DNA of 64,000 nucleotides from Nioella sp965215655 (GTDB lineage Bacteria > Pseudomonadota > Alphaproteobacteria > Rhodobacterales > Rhodobacteraceae), in contig NZ_OZ244111.1 in assembly GCF_965215655.1 (NCBI RefSeq), positions 620,001 through 684,000 of the forward strand, given 5' to 3'. Position 1 is the first letter of the stretch. The number at the start of each line of letters is the position of its first letter. This document shows, piece by piece, positions 42,837-49,728 of the stretch. Below the pieces are notes generated by a model. That model was not told the DNA's origin, did no database searches, and saw only the letters and a list, made by a program, of their open reading frames with translations. The position numbers were made by a program, and so were the translations under genes.

Positions 42837-44513
42837 ATGGCCTTCAAGACCGATATCGAAATCGCCCGCGAAGCAAAGAAACGCCCGATCCAGGAGATCG
42901 GCGACAAGCTTGGCATCCCGTCCGATCACCTGCTGCCCTACGGCCATGACAAGGCCAAGGTCAGCCAGGACTTCATCAACTCCGTTCAGGACCGCCAGAA
43001 CGGCAAGCTGATCCTCGTGACCGCGATCAACCCGACCCCGGCGGGCGAGGGCAAGACCACCACCACCGTGGGCCTGGGCGACGGGCTCTGCGCCATCGGC
43101 AAGAACGCCGCGATCTGCATCCGCGAAGCCTCGCTCGGGCCGAACTTCGGCATGAAGGGCGGCGCGGCTGGCGGCGGCTATGCACAGGTTGTTCCGATGG
43201 AGGAAATGAACCTCCACTTCACCGGTGACTTCCACGCCATCACCGCAGCCCACAACCTGCTGTCGGCGATGATCGACAACCACATCTACTGGGGCAACGA
43301 GTTAGAGATTGACGAGCGCCGCGTGTCCTGGCGTCGTGTGCTCGACATGAACGACCGCGCCCTGCGCGATACCGTGACCTCTCTGGGTGGTGTCGCCAAC
43401 GGCTTCCCGCGTCAGACCGGGTTCGACATCACCGTGGCCTCCGAGGTCATGGCGATCCTCTGCCTCGCCAAGGATCTGGCCGACCTGCAACGCCGCCTGG
43501 GTGACATGATCGTGGCCTACCGCCGCGACCGCAGCCCGATCTACTGCCGTGACATCAAGGCCGATGGCGCGATGACCGTGCTGCTGCGCGACGCAATGCA
43601 GCCCAACCTGGTGCAGACGCTGGAAAACAACCCCGCCTTCGTGCATGGCGGCCCCTTCGCCAACATCGCCCATGGCTGTAATTCCGTCACCGCCACCACC
43701 ACCGCGCTGAAACTGGCCGATTACGTGGTGACCGAGGCGGGCTTCGGCGCAGACCTCGGGGCCGAGAAGTTCATGAACATCAAGTGCCGCAAAGCGGGCC
43801 TCGCGCCGTCCGTCGTGGTGGTCGTCGCCACCGTGCGCGCGATGAAGATGAACGGCGGCGTCGCCAAGGCCGACCTGGGCCCGGAAAACGTCGAGGCCGT
43901 CAAGAAGGGCTGCCCGAACCTTGGCCGTCACATTGAGAACGTCAAATCCTTCGGCGTGCCGGTCGTCGTGGCCATCAACCACTTCGTCACCGACACCGAT
44001 GCGGAAGTGCAGGCGGTCAAGGACTACGTGGCCGAGATGGGATCGGAAGCGATCCTGTGTCAGCACTGGGCCAAGGGCTCGGAAGGCACCAAAGAGCTGG
44101 CAACCCGCGTGGCGGAAATCGCCGACGCCGACATGGCCAACTTCGCGCCGCTCTACAGCGACGACCTCAGCCTCTTCGAGAAGATCGAGACCGTCGCCAA
44201 GCGCATCTACCGCGCCGACGAGGTTCTGGCCGATGGCAAGATTCGCAACCAGCTGAAGGAATGGGAAGACGCGGGCTATGGCAACCTGCCGGTCTGCATG
44301 GCGAAAACCCAGTATTCCTTCACCACCGACCCGAACCGCCGTGGTGCGCCCACGGGCCACTCGGTGCCGGTGCGCGAAGTGCGCCTGTCGGCGGGTGCGG
44401 GCTTCGTCGTGGTGATCTGCGGCGAGATCATGACCATGCCGGGCCTGCCGCGCAAACCTGCGGCGGAAACCATCCGCATCAACGAAGAAGGTCTCGTCGA
44501 AGGCCTGTTCTGA
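42837..44513 (+). CDS. fhs: formate--tetrahydrofolate ligase
   Basis: A 558-residue enzyme joining formate and tetrahydrofolate with ATP to give 10-formyl-THF. The ATP site is TPAGEGKTTTT at residues 67-77; MKGGAAGGGYAQVVPMEEMN and GAPTGHSVPVREVRLSAGAG are family blocks. ACAGGA lies before the ATG at 42837; the frame stays open upstream to 42708 but without support. A terminator-like hairpin follows before the first folD gene. In roseobacters this pathway can oxidise or assimilate C1 units from methylated compounds. Confidence 0.97.
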   Translation: MAFKTDIEIAREAKKRPIQEIGDKLGIPSDHLLPYGHDKAKVSQDFINSVQDRQNGKLILVTAINPTPAGEGKTTTTVGLGDGLCAIGKNAAICIREASLGPNFGMKGGAAGGGYAQVVPMEEMNLHFTGDFHAITAAHNLLSAMIDNHIYWGNELEIDERRVSWRRVLDMNDRALRDTVTSLGGVANGFPRQTGFDITVASEVMAILCLAKDLADLQRRLGDMIVAYRRDRSPIYCRDIKADGAMTVLLRDAMQPNLVQTLENNPAFVHGGPFANIAHGCNSVTATTTALKLADYVVTEAGFGADLGAEKFMNIKCRKAGLAPSVVVVVATVRAMKMNGGVAKADLGPENVEAVKKGCPNLGRHIENVKSFGVPVVVAINHFVTDTDAEVQAVKDYVAEMGSEAILCQHWAKGSEGTKELATRVAEIADADMANFAPLYSDDLSLFEKIETVAKRIYRADEVLADGKIRNQLKEWEDAGYGNLPVCMAKTQYSFTTDPNRRGAPTGHSVPVREVRLSAGAGFVVVICGEIMTMPGLPRKPAAETIRINEEGLVEGLF

Positions 44514-44525
44514 GGTGCGAACAAT

Positions 44526-44551
44526 GGGGCGGCTTTCGGGCCGCCCCTTTT
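44526..44551 (+). terminator. terminator between fhs and the folD-like gene
   Basis: A perfect 8-bp stem GGGGCGGC / GCCGCCCC (44526-44533 and 44540-44547, loop of 6) followed by TTTTCC. It implies that fhs is transcribed more than the downstream genes, or that folD-like has its own promoter in the 40 bp that follow. Confidence 0.8.
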
Positions 44552-44591
44552 CCATGCGTTTTCCAAGATACGACATGAGGATTTCCCGCAT

Positions 44592-45485
44592 ATGCGTGCA
44601 GCCCTGATCGACGGCAAATCCATCGCGGCAAACATGCGCGCCCGCGTGGCGGCAGAGGCAGAGGAACTGGCTGCCGCAGGCTGGCAACCCAAGCTGGTGT
44701 CGATCTCCGTGGGCGATACCGCTGCGGCCGAACTCTACGTGCGCAACCAGCAAAGAAGCGCCGAGAGCGCGGGGGTTGAGTTCGAGGCGCGCAACTACCC
44801 GGCGGAAACCTCGCTGGAGCAGCTGACCGGGATCCTTCAGGGCCTGAACGCCGACCCGCGCGTGAATGGCATCATCATCCAGCGGCCTCTGCCCGACCAT
44901 ATCCCGGTGAAGGTGCTGCAAAAATCCGTGCATCCGCTGAAGGATGTGGAAGGGATGCACCCCGCGTCCATTGGCAACATCGTCTATAACGATCTGGCGC
45001 TCGGGCCTTGTACTGCCGTCGCCGCCGTGGAAATCCTCAAGACGCTGCCCCTGCCGATGGAGGGGCTAAACGTCACCGTGATCGGCCATTCCGAGATCGT
45101 GGGCAAACCGATTGCCTTCCTGCTGATGGGGCTCGGCGCGACGGTCACGGTCTGCCACCACATGACCCGCTCCGTCGCCATGCACAGCCGAGCGGCTGAC
45201 GCGGTCTTTGTGGCCGTGGGCAAGCCGGGGCTGGTCACCGGTGACATGCTGAAACCGGGCGCGGCGCTCATTGATATCGGGATCAACCGGGTGGAAACGC
45301 CGGACGGCCCCAAGACCGTGGGCGACGCCGATTTCGACAGCTGCGCGGAAGTGGCGGGCTGGATCACCCCCGTGCCCGGTGGCGTCGGGCCGGTGACGGT
45401 TGCCACACTGATGAAAAACGCCGTTCTGGCCACGCGTATGCAGATGGATCACTACCGCGCGGCCTTTGCGAATACGGAGGTCTGA
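44592..45485 (+). CDS. FolD paralogue lacking the cyclohydrolase lysine
   Basis: A 297-residue protein of the FolD fold (methylene-THF dehydrogenase/methenyl-THF cyclohydrolase). The tyrosine of the Y-x3-K motif is kept (Y49), but the lysine is glutamine (Q53, YVRNQ). Q97 (IIQRPLP) is kept, and the aspartate of the K-D-V-D-G motif is glutamate (E120, KDVEG). The nucleotide site (GHSEIVGKPIAF) and PVPGGVGPVT are present. From studies of FolD/MTHFD enzymes, loss of this lysine should abolish cyclohydrolase activity, so it may be a dehydrogenase only or have another substrate. A canonical folD lies two genes downstream. Confidence 0.85.
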   Translation: MRAALIDGKSIAANMRARVAAEAEELAAAGWQPKLVSISVGDTAAAELYVRNQQRSAESAGVEFEARNYPAETSLEQLTGILQGLNADPRVNGIIIQRPLPDHIPVKVLQKSVHPLKDVEGMHPASIGNIVYNDLALGPCTAVAAVEILKTLPLPMEGLNVTVIGHSEIVGKPIAFLLMGLGATVTVCHHMTRSVAMHSRAADAVFVAVGKPGLVTGDMLKPGAALIDIGINRVETPDGPKTVGDADFDSCAEVAGWITPVPGGVGPVTVATLMKNAVLATRMQMDHYRAAFANTEV

Positions 45486-45488
45486 GCG

Positions 45489-45806
45489 ATGACCAATCGC
45501 CCCGCGCCGGGATCGGTGCAGTCAATGGCAGAGCTGCGCCGCTGCATCGACGAGATTGACGAGGCACTTCTTGTGCTTTTGGCTGAGCGTCAGAGCTACA
45601 CGGATCGCGCGCCGGAACTGAAGGCGCGGGAAGGCATTGCGGCAGCAGCGCCGTCGCGTGTGCGCCAGGTTCTGGACCACGTCCGGGCGCGGGCAGAAGC
45701 GGCGGGCATGGATGCGGATCTTGCGGAATCCATGTGGCGGATCATGATTGAGACGGTGATCGCCCGCGAAGAGCGGGTCATCGGCAAGGAAGGGAAAGAC
45801 GGATGA
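45489..45806 (+). CDS. chorismate mutase type II (AroQ-like)
   Basis: A 105-residue all-helical protein. ELRRCIDEIDEALLVLLAER is the standard helix 1 of AroQ mutases, and a lysine (ELKAREG) and an arginine further on fit active-site positions; a glutamate (AREERVI) stands where E. coli has Q88. It might be chorismate mutase or an isochorismate-pyruvate-lyase relative. It starts 3 bp after the folD-like gene and its stop overlaps the start of folD, so it is embedded in the folate operon. The link is not explained. Confidence 0.72.
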   Translation: MTNRPAPGSVQSMAELRRCIDEIDEALLVLLAERQSYTDRAPELKAREGIAAAAPSRVRQVLDHVRARAEAAGMDADLAESMWRIMIETVIAREERVIGKEGKDG

Positions 45807-46702
45807 GTGCAACCATTATCGACGGAAAGGCCTTCGCGGCCAAGGTCCGCGCGCAGGTCGCCGAGCATGTGGCCCGGCTGAAGGAAGAACAGGGCATCAC
45901 TCCGGGTCTCGCTGTGGTGCTGGTGGGCGAGGACCCGGCCAGCCAGGTCTATGTCCGGTCCAAGGGCAAGCAGACCGTAGAGGTCGGCATGAACAGCTAC
46001 GAGCACAAGCTGGAGGCGGACACATCTGAAGAGGACCTGCTGGCACTGATCTCTCGGCTGAACAATGACCCGTCGGTGCATGGCATTCTGGTGCAGCTGC
46101 CGCTGCCGGGGCATCTGAATTCTGATCTTGTTATCAATTCGATAGACCCTGCGAAGGATGTGGACGGGTTCCATATCTCCAACGTGGGTCTGCTCGGCAC
46201 GGGGCAGAAAAGCATGGTGCCCTGTACGCCCCTGGGCTGCCTGATGATGCTGCGCGATCACCATGGGTCGCTTTCCGGCATGAACGCGGTCGTGGTCGGG
46301 CGCTCGAATATCGTGGGCAAGCCGATGGCCCAGCTTTTGCTGGGGGATAGCTGCACGGTGACGATCGCGCATTCGCGCACCAAGGATTTGGCGGCTGTCT
46401 GTCAGGGCGCGGATATTCTGGTCGCCGCCGTGGGCCGGCCCGAGATGATCCCCGGCGATTGGGTGAAGCCCGGCGCCACCGTGATCGACGTGGGCATCAA
46501 CCGCATCCAACATCCTGAAAACCCGGAAAAAACCAAGCTGGTAGGCGATGTGGACTACGCCAGCTGCGCCGAGGTTGCGGGCGCGATCACGCCGGTGCCG
46601 GGGGGCGTGGGGCCGATGACCATCGCCTGCCTTCTGGCCAATACCCTGACCGCCTGCTGCCGCGCGAACGGGCTGGCGGAGCCGGAAGGACTGACCGCCT
46701 GA
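45803..46702 (+). CDS. folD: bifunctional methylene-THF dehydrogenase/methenyl-THF cyclohydrolase
   Basis: A 299-residue canonical FolD. All key residues are in E. coli register: Y50 and K54 (YVRSK), Q98 (VQLPLP), D121 (KDVDGFH), with the NADP site GRSNIVGKPMA. It interconverts 5,10-methylene-THF and 10-formyl-THF. Overlap of ATGA with the chorismate mutase gene makes one unit with it. A G+C-rich hairpin lies 14-38 bp after the stop. Confidence 0.96.
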   Translation: MSATIIDGKAFAAKVRAQVAEHVARLKEEQGITPGLAVVLVGEDPASQVYVRSKGKQTVEVGMNSYEHKLEADTSEEDLLALISRLNNDPSVHGILVQLPLPGHLNSDLVINSIDPAKDVDGFHISNVGLLGTGQKSMVPCTPLGCLMMLRDHHGSLSGMNAVVVGRSNIVGKPMAQLLLGDSCTVTIAHSRTKDLAAVCQGADILVAAVGRPEMIPGDWVKPGATVIDVGINRIQHPENPEKTKLVGDVDYASCAEVAGAITPVPGGVGPMTIACLLANTLTACCRANGLAEPEGLTA

Positions 46703-47049
46703 GGGGCTGAAAAGAGGGGGGTGCCGGGCGTACACCCCCCGTACACCCCCCATACACCGGGCGTGCAGACGCGATGGCGGTTTCGCCGCCTGCGGCGTCG
46801 ACCCGCGAACGGCCCTCCTCACCCTCCCGCTGATGCGGGAGGCCTCGTCGGACCGTGTTGCCACGGGAGGGGGGTGAGGGCGGTTTGACAGGTCAGAGGT
46901 CTGTGCGCCTGGTGTCTGTCGGATGCCTCCGGCGGGAGTATTTGAACCAAGAAGAAGAGCAGGGGTGTTCCCGACATCTGCATGGCTTTGGCGAACGATG
47001 TTCCTCGTGTAAGCTTGGGCAAGGATATGCCGGAGAAAGGAGCCCGCTC
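46703..47049. other. 347-bp intergenic region with hairpins and repeats
   Basis: It holds no convincing gene. From left to right: an 8-bp hairpin GGGGGGTG / CACCCCCC (46716-46723 with 46733-46740); an 11-bp tandem repeat GTACACCCCCC (46730-46740 and 46741-46751) with a partial third copy; a CCTCCCGC / GCGGGAGG hairpin (46823-46830 and 46835-46842); and the family-type repeat at 46924-46957 shortly before the Fe-S gene. None has a clear T-run, so the folD transcript end is uncertain. Confidence 0.6.
46924..46957. repeat. intergenic repeat element, copy 2
   Basis: The core GAGTATTTGAACCAAGAAGA matches 26718-26737 with one difference and is preceded here by GCCTCCGGCGG. Copy 1 lies upstream of prmA, copy 2 upstream of the Fe-S protein gene, in the same orientation relative to the gene. 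Function unknown. Confidence 0.6.
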
Positions 47050-47688
47050 ATGGCCAAGCCCCGCAGCTACCCTGGTAAAAATATCGAGGTCAGCTTTGAC
47101 ATGACGCGCTGCATTCATGCGCGCAATTGCTTCCTGAGCCTGCCGCAGGTGTTCGACCCGTCCCGGCGGCCCTGGGTTGCGCCCGATGCGGCCCCTGCCG
47201 AGGAGATTGCGGCGATGATCCGCACCTGTCCCTCCGGGGCCTTGACCTTCCGGCGGCTCGATGGGGGCGGCGAGGAGCATCCAAGGCCCATCAACCGGGT
47301 GCGCATTCAGGAAAACGGGCCGGTGGAGCTGTCGGGCGATCTGCGCATGGGCGAGGAGCGGTTCACCCGCATGACGCTCTGCCGTTGCGGTCGTTCGGCC
47401 AACAAGCCCTTCTGCGACTATGCCCATGTCGAGGCCGGGTTTGCCGCAACCGGAGAGCCGGCACCATCGGACAAGGACAGCGAGACGCGGATGGGCGAGG
47501 CGCTGGAGGTGCGTCCCGTGCCGAACGGGCCGGTTGGGCTGGTCGGCCCTGTCGAGGTCACCTCTGGCACCGGGGCACGGATTGCGCGGGCGGAGAAGGT
47601 TTTTCTCTGCCGTTGCGGGCAGTCTGCGAACAAGCCCTTTTGCGACGGCAGCCACAAGGCGGCGGGGTTTTCCACGGAAGAGGGCTGA
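47050..47688 (+). CDS. Fe-S protein: divergent ferredoxin domain plus two CDGSH motifs
   Basis: A 212-residue soluble protein. Residues about 10-70 form a divergent ferredoxin-like domain (Fer4_19 type) with C21, C27 and C60. Two CDGSH-type [2Fe-2S] sites follow: C111-x-C113, C122, H126 (CRCGRSANKPFCDYAH) and C187-x-C189, C198, H202 (CRCGQSANKPFCDGSH). The first departs from CDGSH in the last positions (CDYAH) but keeps the ligands. Proteins like this may sense redox state or transfer electrons; the partner is unknown. GAAAGGAG lies upstream of the ATG at 47050. Confidence 0.85.
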   Translation: MAKPRSYPGKNIEVSFDMTRCIHARNCFLSLPQVFDPSRRPWVAPDAAPAEEIAAMIRTCPSGALTFRRLDGGGEEHPRPINRVRIQENGPVELSGDLRMGEERFTRMTLCRCGRSANKPFCDYAHVEAGFAATGEPAPSDKDSETRMGEALEVRPVPNGPVGLVGPVEVTSGTGARIARAEKVFLCRCGQSANKPFCDGSHKAAGFSTEEG

Positions 47689-47706
47689 GCCGCCGGTGGC
47701 CCGCCG

Positions 47707-48174
47707 CTAGAGCGTATCGAGCTGCAGGTAGCAGGCCTCCATTCCCTCGGTCATGCCGGTGGCAATCGCCTCGTGCCGCGCGTCACTGCTGTCGAATGTC
47801 ATGGTCATGGTCATCAGGGTTCCGCCTGCGTCCGCGGCAAACTCCGTGACGATGTGATTGTCGCTGGTGGTTCTCTCCGGCATTTGCATGCGTTCCACGT
47901 GTTCGATCCGGTGCGGCGGGTCGAGCGCGATGAACTCGCCCGAAACCTCGAAACTGGGCATTTCATCATCCTCTCCTTCCCAGACGACCCGGAAACTGCC
48001 GCCGGGGCGGGTGTCGTAGGTGCAATCGACCACCACATATCCCATTGCGCCGGACATCCACTGGCGGACAAGGGCGGCCTCGGTATGGGCGCGGAAGACG
48101 CGGTCGGGCGGGGCGGCGAAGGTCCGTGTCAGGATAAGCTGCCTGTCGCCCTGAAGTTTCGTTTCAAGTGTCAT
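47707..48174 (-). CDS. SRPBCC/AHSA1-family protein, partner of ArsR
   Basis: A 155-residue START-like protein. TRTFAAPPDRVFRAHTEAAL and RQWMSGAMGYVVVDCTYDTR are the opening blocks of the Aha1/CalC-like family, and the C-terminal helix EAIATGMTEGMEACYLQLD fits. Such proteins bind small hydrophobic ligands. The start at 48172-48174 overlaps the ArsR gene end by 11 bp, a common two-gene unit. The ligand is unknown. Confidence 0.85.
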   Translation of the reverse strand: MTLETKLQGDRQLILTRTFAAPPDRVFRAHTEAALVRQWMSGAMGYVVVDCTYDTRPGGSFRVVWEGEDDEMPSFEVSGEFIALDPPHRIEHVERMQMPERTTSDNHIVTEFAADAGGTLMTMTMTFDSSDARHEAIATGMTEGMEACYLQLDTL

Positions 48175-48496
48175 CCTTGGGGTTCTCTTGAGCCAGAAGG
48201 GTGTCGAGGCGGGCATAGTTCGCCTCCATGATCGCCCGGAACTTGTCCAGCCAGGCGTCGAGTTCGGAAAGTCGATGGGGTTTCAGCCGGAACATGCGTT
48301 TGGTCCCGGCCCGGCGTGTGTCGATCAGCCCCGCCTCGCGAAGCGTGCGCAGGTGGCGCGACACGGCCGGTTGCGACAGGGCAAAGGGGCGGGCGAGATC
48401 ACCGGCGCTGGCCTCTCCCTTGCGCAGCTGATCAACGATCGCGCGGCGGGTGGGGTCGGCGAGGGCCGCAAAGAGGCTGTCCATCGAGGTATTCAT
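48164..48496 (-). CDS. ArsR-family transcriptional regulator
   Basis: A 110-residue winged-helix repressor. FAALADPTRRAIVDQLRKGE and the recognition helix LSQPAVSRHLRTLREAGLI are clear. It lacks the CxC metal motif of metal-responsive ArsR proteins and, next to the SRPBCC gene, probably senses another signal. The start at 48496 lies 13 bp from the inverted repeat at 48509-48528, a likely autoregulatory operator. Confidence 0.9.
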   Translation of the reverse strand: MNTSMDSLFAALADPTRRAIVDQLRKGEASAGDLARPFALSQPAVSRHLRTLREAGLIDTRRAGTKRMFRLKPHRLSELDAWLDKFRAIMEANYARLDTLLAQENPKDDT

Positions 48497-48508
48497 AACA
48501 CAATTCGT

Positions 48509-48528
48509 ATATAACGATTCTGTTATAT
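48509..48528. promoter_or_regulatory. ArsR operator-like inverted repeat
   Basis: ATATAAC-GATTCT-GTTATAT is a perfect 7-bp inverted repeat in an A+T-rich stretch just upstream of the ArsR start. It fits the A+T-rich dyads bound by ArsR repressors. Binding is inferred. Confidence 0.65.
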
Positions 48529-48542
48529 CTGCAAGAATACTG

Positions 48543-48947
48543 TCAGACCGGGACCATCGTACCTTGCAGCACCGCCACGATTTTGCGGGTGCCATCGGAG
48601 TATTCGGTTTCCACGGTAGCGCGCGTCACCACCAGGCGGCGGCCGGGTTTGATGACCTCGCCGGTGGCGATCAGCCGTGCGCCATCTGCGGGGGCGACAA
48701 GGTTGATCTTCATCTCGGCGGTCAGCACTTCGGCGCCGTCTGCCATGGTGGTCAGCGCCGAATAGCCCGCGGCACTGTCGCCCAGGGCAAAGGTCAGGCC
48801 CGCATGGGCAAAGCCGTGCTGCTGGCTGGTCTCAGACCGGATCGGGGCGGAGATGACCACACGGCCCGGCGCAATGCTGTCGATGCGCGCACCAAGGCTC
48901 GTCATCAGCCCCTGTTTGTCAAAGCTGTCGCAGATGCGTTGGTCCAT
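48543..48947 (-). CDS. PaaI-family thioesterase
   Basis: A 134-residue hotdog thioesterase. HGFAHAGLTFALGDSAAGYSAL is the active-site loop of the PaaI type (the motif HGG-x-x-x-x-x-D appears as HAG...GDS), and GEVIKPGRRLVVTRATV is the typical strand pair. It probably hydrolyses an aromatic or short acyl-CoA. GGGAGGA precedes the ATG at 48947. It lies upstream of the ArsR pair on the same strand but across the operator, so it may be separate. Confidence 0.85.
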   Translation of the reverse strand: MDQRICDSFDKQGLMTSLGARIDSIAPGRVVISAPIRSETSQQHGFAHAGLTFALGDSAAGYSALTTMADGAEVLTAEMKINLVAPADGARLIATGEVIKPGRRLVVTRATVETEYSDGTRKIVAVLQGTMVPV

Positions 48948-49025
48948 GTTCCGTCCTCCCTGTCCGGCTATCCTGCCGGGGGGCGGGGGGTGCGGCAAGC
49001 GGGAGCGGAAAGAACGCAGCGTCGC

Positions 49026-49688
49026 CTAGCGGGGCATGGGGACCGCAAGGGGGGGATCGGCCAGCAGGATCGCCTGCGCGCCCGGCCCCATCAGGGTGCT
49101 GAGCGGCGGTCGGTCCGTGTGCAGACCGCCGGTATAGGTGCCATAGGCGGGCAGGATCAGGCGCATGTCATCGCGCAGGAAACAGGCGCGGGTGAGGCTG
49201 CGGGCCCTCAGCGGGATGCGCGCCTTGGGGTGGTAATGGCCGGAGATTTCACCGGTCGCGTCAGCGGTGGCGATATGGCGGAAGGTGAGCGGGCCTTCCC
49301 GGTGCTGTTCAAGGTGGGTGCCGCCCAGATCGACGGGGCCTGCATCGTGATTGCCCTCGATCCAGATCCAGCGGCGGCCCGCCATCAGTGTGGTCAGCAT
49401 GGCGCGAGCCTGATCCTCCAACGCGCGCATGGCGTCGAGGTCGTCGAAACTGTCACCGAGGCAAATGACGGTTTCCGGGTCGGTGGCGCGGATATCGGCA
49501 TCGAGCCGGGAGAGGGTTTCGCGCGCCTCGTAGGGGGGCAGGATCGGGCCGCCGCGCCGTGCCATGCGTTCGGATTTGCCGAGATGCAGGTCAGAGACGC
49601 AAAGCAGCCGCTGCGCAGGCCAGTGCAGCGCGCCGGAGGGCAGGGCGGTGAGTGTTTCACCGGCAAAGGGGAAGGGCAGCCCGTTCAT
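49026..49688 (-). CDS. pdeM: ligase-associated DNA damage response endonuclease PdeM
   Basis: A 220-residue calcineurin-like phosphoesterase. Metal motifs are seen: VSDLHLGKSERM, then ICLGDSFDDLDAM, IEGNHD and SGHYHPKARI. The family PdeM lies with a DEXH helicase, a nuclease and an ATP-dependent DNA ligase in damage-repair clusters. Here it follows the helicase gene. The ATG at 49688 fits family starts (MNGLPFPFAGETLTALPSGA); 49700 or a TTG at 49724 are alternatives. Neither ligase nor exonuclease is next to it in this window. Confidence 0.85.
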   Translation of the reverse strand: MNGLPFPFAGETLTALPSGALHWPAQRLLCVSDLHLGKSERMARRGGPILPPYEARETLSRLDADIRATDPETVICLGDSFDDLDAMRALEDQARAMLTTLMAGRRWIWIEGNHDAGPVDLGGTHLEQHREGPLTFRHIATADATGEISGHYHPKARIPLRARSLTRACFLRDDMRLILPAYGTYTGGLHTDRPPLSTLMGPGAQAILLADPPLAVPMPR

Positions 49689-49728
49689 GGTCTGTTCCAT
49701 TGCATGGGGCGCGGCGAGGCGCAAGAGC

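Noticed and set aside
46703..47049. CRISPR-like array
   Set aside because: The tandem units are 11 bp with no spacers; a short direct repeat, not a CRISPR.
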